Assembly (NCBI GenBank): GCA_020746105.1 | Contig: CM036622.1 | Span: forward strand, 15,667,987-15,731,986 | Source: Trogon surrucura | Taxonomy: Eukaryota; Chordata; Aves; Trogoniformes; Trogonidae | DNA: 64,000 bases | Direction of reading: 5' to 3' | In this document: in pieces, positions 9,651 through 21,800 of the stretch | Layout of the letters: each line of letters starts with the position of its first letter | Numbering within the stretch: position 1 is the first letter of the stretch | The notes under the pieces: model-generated | What the model was told of the DNA's origin: nothing | What the model saw: the letters and a program-made list of their open reading frames with translations, nothing else | The model's database searches: none | Program-made: the position numbers and the translations under genes

Positions 9651-12600
9651 CTGTTTTCATGAGTGGCCAAATCTGCCTCTACTCACGGGTCCTCCCAGGC
9701 AAACAAACAGAGGTCTGCCTGGGCTCTTCACGTTTTTGTGAGCTCCAAGCATAGATGAAACAGGAATTCTGAATGTGACATTTCACCAAAGCAGACTCTG
9801 AATTACAAACATATTTTCTGAACAGGAAGCCTAAAGAGTGTATTCATTTAGAAGAAATTGTCAACAACCCGAGACTTTGCTGCCGCAGCATTTGAGAGAA
9901 GCACTTTTGCTGGACTTCAGAAGTGGCAGCATTTCACTCCACATTATTTGACACTTGATTTGTTATTGATTTGATCTTGCTTGCTGCAACTCCTGACCTT
10001 TGTTTTTAGTTCTTTTTTTAAGCGCTACTATTATTTAGCTTCATTATATGTTTTCCCTTGGGTGAAAATGTATGCATGTATACACAGTGTTGACAAATCT
10101 CTAAGTTTCATTGGGACTCTCGTATTTCTTGTGTGTGTGTGTGTGTGTGTGTGCCTATGCCGTGCTTCGGGAGATTTGCGCACACGTGAAAATCTCAACC
10201 TTTTTGTAAGAAGAGAGAAATGTGTACTTCCTCTGGGTTTGGGGAAAACCAAAAGAACGTGTTCCTAATATTTAGCGATGAGGTTAAATAAATGGAATTC
10301 TGAATATATGTTATTATTTTATCATTTTTATTTGAGTACTTGGAGTTGGCAGTGCTGGGTTGAGCATAGTTTGTGGGTTTAAGATTTCTACAAAGTGAGA
10401 AGAAAAGTGCATTTTAAAAACCGCTGAACAACGAGATATGTCTCTCAGCATAGATGACACTGCTGTCAAAATCAATGAAAACTGCAAAAGAATTCACTGA
10501 GTTCTGTGTTGCTGTCACTTCACATAAGTATTACTGGCACCATAATGCTGTTGTTTCTCACTGGGTCACAAAAGACCATGTAGCATGTAAGATACTCGGC
10601 GTATGAATGGTGCAACGACTACAGAGCAACTTCATTGAAAGACGCTTCAATCCTGCTGCTGGAAGTTCAAAGGACTTGCTTTAGCGGTAGCTGGAGGTTC
10701 TTTAATGAACATTGCTGCCAAGCTTTTACTGGTTCATTTTGAAAGATCCATAAATGCTTTCATAGAATTAATTTTCTCTGCTGTGTTTCTCCACATGTTC
10801 GGTGCAAATGCCACCTCAGCATTGAGCATTGCAGTGTTTTCGCAGGATGCACGGCACGTGGCAGATGCTTTGTGCACACACTGTATGTTTGACAGTGGGG
10901 GTTTTGTGACAGACTGTGCAACCATGAGATAAATTTAATGTACAATGCATGTTCACTGCCTCTCCTTCATTCTCGTCATTATTCATTCTGATTTGGACTC
11001 AGTGTTATGTGGAAGTATCACCCTGTAAAATAGAAACATTTATTTTCCCCTGCACCATATCCATTTTGGAAAAAAAGAAATCTAAAATGCTTTTTTGCCT
11101 TATTCAGTGAGCTAAGAGACAGCATTTTGTGAGACATTAAAAGCTTAGTCAATAGAGCTAAAAATTCTGTTTCCTGGTGTTGAAAGGTCTTGTTTTCAAT
11201 TCGTAGTGGATTCTGAGTTATTGGATGTTAAAACTGTAGTACCATGACTTATAGGGAATATATTTTAATAATTTTCCTAGGTTATTGAAGTATATTCATT
11301 ATCATTTTATTCTCCCTTTAAGGCCTATAAAGTTGAACCCATGATAATAAAATCAAGTGGTTTTACATGTAGATACATGAAAAATATTATCAATAAAAAA
11401 GTAAATCTCTCAGATCTAAAATATATTGTGTGCAAAATGTGTGTTATAAATATGATAAAAGGTGGTGCAAAACAGAGATATTCTGAGCACTCTCTTGGGA
11501 TGATTTACATTAAAATAAGTCAGTATTGCTGGGCTCATATATGGTAAAGCCTTAGCTGTACAGCTCATGGGGGTGAACGTAACAATTTATAGCCGTGAGG
11601 GTGTGTTACAGTCACATATGTGAAATTAACTTTTCTTACATAACTGACAAACTTCATTCAAGATCTGTTCTGCCTTTAGCCTTCACCACAGCTGCATCAA
11701 CTGTATTAAGCATTTGTTTTACTTTGTTTTCAGTGAAAATCGCAGGTGTTGCAACAGTTGCACGTTGCTTGGATATAAAATTTGACATCCAGTTTGAAAT
11801 GAGTTACTGGTTTTTGAAGAATCGTTGTTGCTTTAATTCACTTGTTTAATCTTTGCTCAGCCTTCGTTCAATGGCTTGATGGAGCTCCATTGGAATTTGA
11901 CATTAACAACAGCAGGGTGCCAGTGATGCCATAAGGCACTTGTGTGGATCACATTTGACTTCTAGGTAATTGCTTCAGGATTTTGATTTTCATATTCAGA
12001 AGTGTCATTTCCACTCCCTTACCTCCCGCTTCTGCATTTTACATAAAGTCTGACTTCAGTACTTTAGGATATTAAGAGTATGTATTAATAAACCATGCAC
12101 CTTTGAAAAGAGTTATGAAATATACTCCCTGAGGGCCAGTGATAACCTTGTGGTTCGTGGTCCACAGGTTATTTCAATCCTTCAAGCTTAATAGGTGTTT
12201 TCATTCAAAGAGGCTTCTGAATTCAGACATAGCTGCCTAAACAAGTGGTTATGCCTCCATATTTCTCCTCTATGGCTTAATTTATGTATGTTCCTGGATC
12301 TGCCATTGGGAATGGCTATCTTTGTAGTAAATTTATGGCTGCTTCAACTCTATAGATTCAAGGACCATTTTTGTGTTGTTTTTTATAGGGAGAAAGGGAA
12401 TTAATTTGTGTCCATCCAGATAAAAGATGGTAGAAAAAGTGGAAAACAGGAAGAGAAAGTAACAGGGAATGAATAGTTGAGTCTTGAGAAGGTTCCTTCA
12501 GATGGAGGCTGAACATGGAGAATCCAAGTTCTCATCAAAACTAAGCTCGAGTGGGAAGAGGGAAGCATAAATGAGGGACTTCATAAATGGAGAGGAGTTT

Positions 12601-15600
12601 AACAAAATAAGTTTCCTGAAGCACTTAATAGCTCCACACTCTGTAAGGAGGGCCAGAAATAGAAGAGACACCCATAGAAGTAGAAGAAAGAACCCTAGCA
12701 CTCTAGTGTAAAGGGAAAGAACAAGTTGACAGGAGAGACTGCAGAAAAGGCAAAAGAGTGTAGGTAGCAGCAGAAAGGCAAGCAGAAGGAAAGCTTTCAT
12801 TTGGAGACAGCAGACATAGGGGACTCAGAACAGGTGATGATACTTAGTTTTGCAAGGTTCAGGAGATAGGGCTGCATTAGATAAGGTAAATTGAATGGAG
12901 AAGAGTGTGGAGATGGAGAAAAAGACACATAGTGAGGTGCCCATCTAAAGAAGACAAGAAAATTCGAAGCCTGCCTCTTTCATCAGGTATAAAGGCATAG
13001 AAAACACCAAAAAATGAGAAACCAGTGCTTTTGTTGAGTTCAAGTGTTGCTCAGACATCATCAAAGGTTGGTTTCATTGCTTTAAGGAAGCACAGGGTTG
13101 ATCTGTACATGGCACTGCTTTTTGCAGCGGTAAGAACAGTGCAGCCAGGTAATCCTGCTTCATCCAGGGAGCATGGGAAATCTGGGTTATGGACCTTGCT
13201 GACTTGATGAAGAATACTTTTGCTAAAACTATTTGATTCAAAACATTTTCCCACTGTACTCATTTTAAATCGCTTTAGTAGTAAGAGGTGGTAAATAACA
13301 TATTCAAATACCTAATAATGCACTGGAGTCATTTACAATGAATTAAATAGCTGGTTTCTTTGTGGGTTTTGCTCGTTTACCCAATGGTTTAAATAGGCAT
13401 CTTTAGTTTAGTGTGCATGCTAAATGCATGGGTACAGAGTAGAATAAGTGAAAAAAAAGCTTTAGTAAAAAACCAAAATTTACTTTATGGTTTAACACTA
13501 ATCAACCATTGCTAATGTGCTATAAAATACTACTTAAGGTACATACTGATTTCCATTATTAAAGTTAATGGTCTTAGTTGCCTCATCTGCCTTATTCCAA
13601 TATATTAAGCATGCAGACCCCATAATTTAATTATCACCTGTTAATATTGGTTCTAAATTCATTTTTGTGCTTTTGGGCTGAAGCTGCAATGATGAGCCAA
13701 TTAAAAACCATTATCTGGCTGCTCAAAGCATCACATTTGTAGTTATGCTCAATAGTACATGATTCTACAGGGACTTTCAAGATGGAGCATGCTGCCCTAA
13801 TGCCTTTAGGGATTAGCTAAACAAAAGAAAAAATTTAAAGGAAATTTTAAATATTTTCTCTCCTACGGGATTTTAATTTTCAGATCTCTCTCTTTGCTGT
13901 ACATCACAGTTTTCCTTGAAGCTAATTTGCATAGCTGCAAAAGAATAGCATGTAGCTGAATTACAAGAGAAACTCAGATGAGACCCTGGGTTTTCTTTAA
14001 ATCCCAGAGGAGAAATTTAGTTCAAGAATGTACATAAGGTACTAATTGCAGGGATTGTGTTAGATAGCTACTGTTTGAGTGAGACTGCTGAGCTAATAAA
14101 AAATAACACAGCATAACCTCGGAGATTTGATAATGAAAAAAGGAGCATTTAATTTATGTAGATGCTCTCAAAGCAACATGAAAGGACAATAGCCACACAT
14201 TGTATCAGTTCCATTACATTGTTTATTAACACGAAAGACTCCTTTCCTTATCAGTTTGCAGCTCACACAGAACTTCAATTGCAGGTGTTTCACGTTGATC
14301 AAAATTTGTGCTTTTACAATGGCCGACTGAGAAATGGCTGACGTAGACGATGCGTCGTAGAATTTGTTATTGGAATGGATGTATTTGACACGGGCACATA
14401 TATCTGTGTTCTGTTCATCAGTCTGTAATACTGAAGTATAAACTTCCCAGCTCTTTGTGGACTCTCTCTCTATATAGTAAACAAGTGACAGAATATAGAA
14501 ACTAGACTATTTGATCTAGTGTAGCTATATTGTACTGCATGAACACAATGATGAGACTTCGAATTTCTAGATGAGTCAATGGAGAATCTTCGTTCATAGA
14601 AAAATGCCCTTTTCTGAAGGGCAGCTGACCTAGAAGCTCTTTTAGGGGCCTTGCTTGCCTCTGGTGTAATGGCCTCTTTGTCTCTTTTCGTTTGTTTGGG
14701 GCCCCATTGTCTTAGGGACTTGAGCTTGACTCTTCCAGAACCAATTCCTCAAATGAAGCAAAATTCCCGCTTTGGGCCACTGCAGAGTTTCCAGGCATCT
14801 GTATGGAAACATCCTGTTATTAGCCACTTAAAACTAACGGAAAGTGGAATTATTGCTGAACGTACTCAGCCAGGTTTTAAATGAGTTTGGAGCTTTTCAG
14901 GGGAACAGAAAGCTGCCAGAGGAAAAGCTGGTGGCAGCTGAAGTCGGCAAGAATTCCCCAGCTGATATGTCTGCATGTTTGGGTGCGGGTTTGCTTTGGT
15001 TTGGTTGCTTTCTGCTTATAATTTTTTCACTATTGTATTATGAGCATGTGTTCTTTTGTCAGCAAGAGCTATTAGGAACAAAGCAGGAACCCTGCTGTGC
15101 CTTAAAATTAAAAGAGGGAAAAAAGCTCAGTCATGAGAACAAAAAAAAAAAAGAGCACAGATAAGAAATAAATCTAAATTAAGTTATCAGGGTTAAGTAA
15201 TTTTGACCACAAACGGCAAAATAAATACAACATATGGTTCTTAGAAATTCTACTGCTTCTTTGACTTGATCTGGACAATTGTAAACCGTATAGTCCTTTC
15301 ATCTCATTAAATGAGGTTTACACTATTTTGCGGACTCTCCCTATGTTCATTAGTCCATTTTACAAGTTTTATGAAAAGAAATAGATGAGCTTTTCTCATT
15401 GCTTCTCCCCATGCTCCTCTTCTTGGGGAATGTCCTCAGCATAAACTTAAGAAATCCATAGTTAATTTGGCACACAGTCAATATCTAACCAATCTGTGCA
15501 CACGCAGATAGTCCCGCACAGAATGTTTTGGAAGAAAATAGATTAAAAAACTGAGTAATATAAACTGGGTGGGTTGAGGAGTAGTGAGGAGATGCTGCCT

Positions 15601-18600
15601 TATTATGTTGGCACCAAGAGCAGCTGTGAAGGACATCTGACGGGGCATTATTGTGGACACAGTTTTGGAGGACGTAGGACATATCAGAAGGGGGCAAGTT
15701 TTACTTATATCCACTGTTCACATCATAACTTGTGGTTTTGATAGTCTTTAAATGTAAAGGGATCATTTAATGTACATTGTAAACTGTAAAATAACATTGT
15801 GATAACTCAGTTTCATAAAATTCAGCCTGCCTGAGGAGCCAGAGTAATTTATTTTTTTATAAGCAAGCAGAATACCATTAGTGTTTACATCAATCACCGT
15901 GTCAAGTGAAAGTATTTTATGTCTTCATTAGTAAGTTGCCGAGACAGTTTGGCAAAACTGCGATGATTATAGCGATAGCACTCGACCCTTGCAAATGCAA
16001 AGTAATTTGGAGTTTAGGGCGAACCTCTGCTACTGTCAGTTCACAGTTTAATTCTTTATAGACAGGCATGTATTTGAAATGATCTCATAGTTACCTTAGC
16101 TGAGCAAATCTGACAAAATTAATTCTGTTTTTTTCTAATGTAACAATCTGATCTCGTTATGTAAAAGTAAACCTGACTCTTCAGAGTCACAGCCATCTGC
16201 ACATCCCTGTGTGTATTATGAAGTTTCACCGTATATGCAGATTTTTTCAGTATCTAAAAAATATTCATATTAGCCACTGGATCATATGCAAAAATTTGCT
16301 GATGTGATTCATCTCCTTTTTTAAGAGACATATGCCTTTGGTTCAGACACTCATTGAAGGCTTCATCTATCACGAAGTTTCATATTATTTTTCTGTATTT
16401 TTAGTATTTTTTTAGGAAATTAGTACCTTAAAACATTTTACTGTGTTCTGGTGAATGGAAACATCAACCTTCCCAGTAGAGAGTCACAGTTCTGTTTTGG
16501 GTAGAGCTCCAAATGTGCCTTCAAAGCATATTCTGAAGCAGCTGTGTGACGTGACTTCGCACTCTGGAGGTACCGACTGGCTTTGGCTAAATAGATTTAC
16601 GCTTAGAACAGGAATCAAAGTGTTTTGTGCTGTATATAACATGCTGTATATTTTTCTAAAAAAAAAAAAAAGAGGAATTACTCTTCGACTAGAGAATAAT
16701 TTTGCTGAAAATTTACATTTGGATTAGTATTAAGAATTCTAGCTTTTGTGACATTATTTACTTTATTCTGGCAGGCCTTAATAATGGGATGACAAGCTCT
16801 TTCCATAGAGTTAAAATCCGAGTGTTTTCAACAAGCTATTTTAGAAGGAATTATATTGTTGCTGCTCTAAATTATTGAGTGCTTATCTTCTCCCATTGTG
16901 TTTATATAAGTCTTGTACAGACAGCACAACAGTTTGCACAACTCTTTAGTAAAGCCTTGTATCTTGAGAAATTACTTAACCATGAATTTTCTTCTACATG
17001 AGAAGACAGTTTTCTAATGGTCTCTGAATTTGAACATTGACTAACTGATGCCTTTTAAACGTTGCAATATTAAGATTTCACATCTTTAAATACTTGGAAG
17101 GCTTAGTCAACATTATGGAAATGCTCTTTTAAAAATCTTAATAATACAGGAGGTCAGGAAGTTTCTTTCTCCCTCCCAAACTATAATTCATAACTGAGCA
17201 AATGACTCCATTGAACAGTTGTGTGAAACTGCATCTTGAGATGTCATGTTTTACCTGGAAGAACTTTCACACAATAGAAACAGAATATCACAAAAAGCTG
17301 TGTTAGAGACACAAAAAGAAATAGTACTGGAAATGGTCATTCACCAAATTTTAGTCATATATAGGATGCTTAGCTTGGATTATGAGAGCCTGTAGGTGCA
17401 CCTGCTGCAATTGGTTAAGCAAGAGGAGATTCATGATAATAATTTATTATGGAATTATTGTTTATATCATGCCGGGAGAGTTTCTTTTTTCTCCCACTTT
17501 TGGTTTATTTAGAGGCTTTATTTAGTGAACAATTAAATGGAGAATAAATTCCCAGAGGTCATTGTGTTAGCTGTTAGCATCCTCCCTTTTACACGTTAAG
17601 ATGACTTATCTTTTACCGTCCTAATTTTTTCCTGAGTTGGGCTGGCTACTTCAAAGAAGATATCACATTTAAAAGCCAAGCATGCCCACTAGATGCAGAG
17701 CACTTCCAGCTTCTACACTTTAGATGTAGATAGATTCTGACACCAAATCTGCTCTTGAACTGCATGACTGTAATTCTGCTGTGGGTACAAAAAGTGTGAC
17801 TGAGCAACCGTGCCTCGTTAAGGTTTTACAAATGGCTATTTTGAAGTATAAATGTCGTTCAGAATGAAAAAAAAAAATGTTTAAAATAAATTCAGTCACT
17901 GCATGGTCTGTGGCAGCTGTGGTGCTTGTGTCTGCAAACAGCTCTTTAGAGACGAGGGCTTTCAGCTAAGCCAAGAGAAACAGTGGATTTTTAGGAACTT
18001 CAGAGGTCACCAAACCCAGTCCTCTGCTGTGGTGTTGCAACATGATGCAGTCTTTTTCATAGACTGGTTAGGTTCCTTCCCCAGTCTCTCCTTTTGGAAA
18101 ATTGTCGTAGGACCACACTCCTGCAATAATGATTACAAACCAATTTCCATCCTGAATTTATTCCTAGCCATTTTCTACCTGTTTGTTCCAATACCAACAT
18201 GGACTTAACAAATCTTTTGCCACCAGTGCATTTGCTGCAAGTGATCATCTTTTTCCCGGGCTTCATTTTCCAGCATTAAAATAGTCTTTTCAGTCTCCTC
18301 CCATAAAATAGGTTTATGTTTGATCTCTGTAATAGTCCTGTTCAGCACCTGTTCAGATTTGAATTCATCTTTTTTTTTCTGAACATGTTTAATTGGAATT
18401 ATACAAAATAATTCAGATGAGGGCTTGGTACAGGCTATACAATGGTATGAATACTCCCTCTTCTTTACAAAAATACCTTGCCTTGCCCTTTTCATGGTCA
18501 GATTCAATTAAGAGGCTCATAGTCATCCTGTGACTGACTAAAATAGTCTGCTATTTCCAACTAATGAGCTCTCAGTATATATCAGGAATTCTTTTTATTA

Positions 18601-18793
18601 GTCCCATGTGCCCTTTGGACTATTACTTTAAACCCAGCTCCGTTTCTGGGGGTCTTCAAGATCATCTGTTTCCCCTCACAGGACATTCAAATCCTCCTCC
18701 TCTAGGAAGACTCTATCTCCTGACTTTGTATCCTCAACAAACTGCATTACTACATCTTTATTGTCATCCCAAGGTCATTAACCAAAGTATGAA
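9651..18793. other. Long unique non-coding block
   Basis: There is no recognisable coding gene in about 9 kb. It contains a (GT)n microsatellite at 10130-10153 and a purine-rich segment at about 12410-12960 that gives a spurious leucine-rich minus-strand frame. Several stretches carry dense homeodomain-, SOX- and octamer-like words (13600-13790, 14130-14230, 15880-16010). A lysine- and glutamate-rich minus-strand frame at 18507-18205 has no recognised homologue. The lack of repeats over 9 kb is unremarkable for a bird. Confidence 0.5.
10130..10153. repeat. (GT)12 microsatellite
   Basis: Twelve uninterrupted GT units are followed by gcctatgc. The length is enough for polymorphism by slippage. 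Confidence 0.95.
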
Positions 18794-18842
18794 ATCATAG
18801 AATCATAGAACAGTTTCAGCTGGAATAAAATGGGTTCCAAAC
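18794..18842 (-). mobile_element. Short, diverged CR1 3' tail
   Basis: The plus strand reads atcatagaatcatagaacag followed by tcagctggaa, which matches the start of a reverse-complemented CR1 tail. After about 40 bases the similarity is lost. It is a very short or old fragment. Confidence 0.65.
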
Positions 18843-21800
18843 TATAAAACCATATTTTTAAAAGAGATTAATCACCTTCATTAGGTGATGGTGGTAATGC
18901 CTCCTAAATGACCAATGAGATTATTTTTTTAATATAATTTGCATCACTGTGAATCAATTTTTCATGTTACCTCAGAACTCAGTATTCTATACCCAGATAT
19001 TCAGTACCTGAAACCTAAACCTGGTGTTTCAGGAATTGCAAGGTCACGTCTGGTGCAAAGATGGTCTTCTCTAAGCGCGTAGCAATCTGTCCAGATTTTC
19101 AGCAAACACAACTCAGGTTAGATAAATGGGCCTCTGTCAGTGCAGCATTTGGCAGATTAGATGCCTGTTATCTGTTCCCTCCATGCGCTAACATATTGCT
19201 AATTAGGTTCGAGAGTGAGGTGAAATGATTCATTTTAGCATAACAGTGAGTGTAAATCCTTACACTACTTCAGTTTCAATCCACTTGAGAGAGAAAAGAA
19301 AATTAAAAGTGAGACATGCTTCTCAGATTCTGTATTTTTTACGTTTGTTTCTTTCCTGTCCTTTTCTCTTAAAATCCATAGATTATCATTAAGTTGGCAA
19401 ACATGAGACATACATGTCAATTAGCAGTAAATGCAGAATAAAATCAGTGCAACTAATAACTGTTGAGTGAAAATGCGAACAAAGAAGTACTTAAGATAAT
19501 TCTTCTGTGTGTTTGTGTAAATATAGTGGCGAGATGGGTAGGTTATCTTTATGTGGTACAGATGACGACTGCACAATGAGTAGAAAACACAAGTGCACAG
19601 AAAATCATAAATCTGACATTCCTGAACTTTGAAGAGCTTGATTTTTTAACTTAATTAGGATTCTTAGAACACTACGTGGTTCTTCATTATTTACTTTTGC
19701 CTATCTATGATACTGTGCTACTGAGTTCTTTCTGTAGCATCTCCTGTGACAGTTCGTCTTCCCTCATTTTCTTCACGGCCATAATGGTGATGAGTATGTC
19801 ATATCTAATGATCTGCAGTTCTCCAGCTCCTTTCCCCTTGGGATAATCTGGCAGGTGATCTTCCATACATAGCCTGTAGTTTACGTTAAGAATGGTTCCT
19901 CGAAGCATGCTGTATGTACATATTCCAAGGTTAGTCTTTATAAATGTCTAGACCATGCCATTTGGTATATGTGATACTATCCTGCTATAAGATATTGCAG
20001 AGCAACATAGACAAAGTAGGTAATTGCAGCATTTGTCTGAGATATGAATGGTTGGATTACACAGATACTACATTTATATTCAACTAGGAGAACAGTGAGA
20101 TTGATATATTGTTCTTCACTTGCATAATACAGTATGTGCTCTAACATTTAAAAACACTCTGTAATTGCTTTAGTCTTTTGTTGATATATAAATGGCATAT
20201 TTGCATGCATCTATGCAAGTGCCTCATAGAATTTAACAAGTTGAAGAAATGTGTGACTAAATGAATCTTTTCATGGAAAAATCTGTCTGTTGTGGGGACG
20301 TATATCCTCTAATATTCATTGATGCAAAGTAGTTAGATAAGTGAATTTTGGTCTGCAGCTTCGCTGGTTAAGTATTGTCTGAATATTAATCTGCTAGGTT
20401 ATCGTTGGTCTCGTGTTGAGAAAAACAGCAACGTTCTTGCTGGCAGCAGTGGGTTTGAGCTGCGTCAATACAGCTGATGGTTTTTCTCCATTCAACTATG
20501 TGCAAGGAACAAAAAAAAATTATCCTGCTCTCTTCTACTTTGATAAAGAGAAGGGGAAGAGATCTACGAGCTTCCTCCTATTTGAGCAACTATTGCAGAG
20601 ACTGGGGAGGGGGAAGGCAACTCTCCCCATCTTGTGTAGCTTCGTGTCCTTACAACAGAGAGACATGCTTCAGAGGCTGAGAGTGGTTCCTCCTAAAATT
20701 GCACTTTGCTGTGGGAATTTCAATCCTGCGGTAACGAGACCATTGGCATCATGAGGCCGAGCAATAGATATCCCCGTGAAGCTACTTAGACTAATTTGAG
20801 GAGAGTGACTTTCCCAGGTGCCACCTTTTAAAGAGACTTCTGAAGGTGTGGAAGGGGCTTGGAAGTGCTTTCTCAGATCTTTGGATCACAAAGGCAAAAG
20901 AAGAGGTGAGGGGAATTGGGGTTAATCGAGGCAGACTTAAGACCAGCCATTGCTTCCTGGCTCACTTCATCACGCAAGGGCTGCTGTGAGACTCTCCATA
21001 CAGAGGGTGGGAGCAGTGGCAAGGGATGTTTTGCATCTGATAGAGTAATAGTCTGCTCTCCTTGGAAAAAAAGCAGATTTCCTTAAGCAGATACGTATGC
21101 AAAGGAGACCCTCTAAATGCTAGCTTAGTAGCTGAAATGTATTTCCAGCTATAGATAGTTGGGGTTTTTGTACTTAATCTCCTGGCATGTGTATGGCCTC
21201 CTGCTTGTGCTCCAGTGGGATTCCCTAGAGCTCCAGGCTTTGGAATTAACATCCAGAAAGCTGTCATCTTGGGCTTTTTGTAGGTTTGCGCAAATGTAAA
21301 TGCATGAAATGCAGCTTCCTTGTACATGAGGGACAAAAATGCATTTGCTTGTTTAAATGAAAAATTAAGTTCTAAACTTGAACTTTCGGGCTGTGAGCCT
21401 TTGAAGGAGGCTTATAGTGTTTGTGCTCTACCCTGACATGCAGAGAATGCAACGAATCAAAAATGTTTGATGCAAAAGTTAATGTAGTGGGAAATCTCCC
21501 TGGTAATCTGTAATTTCACACCTAAACCAAAATGCGAGTGGAAGAAGAGAGTTTGGGAAGGCAGAGAGGAAGAAACCTTATGTTTTTGGATTCTTTCCAT
21601 TTTCTTCTGATTTCCTTTCAATTTTTCTTTTTAACAAAAATGAAATATTTTCCAAATAACTCTGATTTAATTGTAAGTAAGAAAGAAAAAAAAAAAAAGA
21701 GGAGTATATAAAAGCAGGAGAACTGGTGTTTTTTCTGTTCCTTAATAGGGAAAAATGCATCCAGATGCAGGAAAGCCTCACGTGGTTTCCTTTATGGGCT

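Noticed and set aside
12498-12800. Leucine-rich minus-strand frame resembling a membrane protein
   Set aside because: The plus strand here is a long purine-rich stretch, which automatically gives L, F and S on the other strand.
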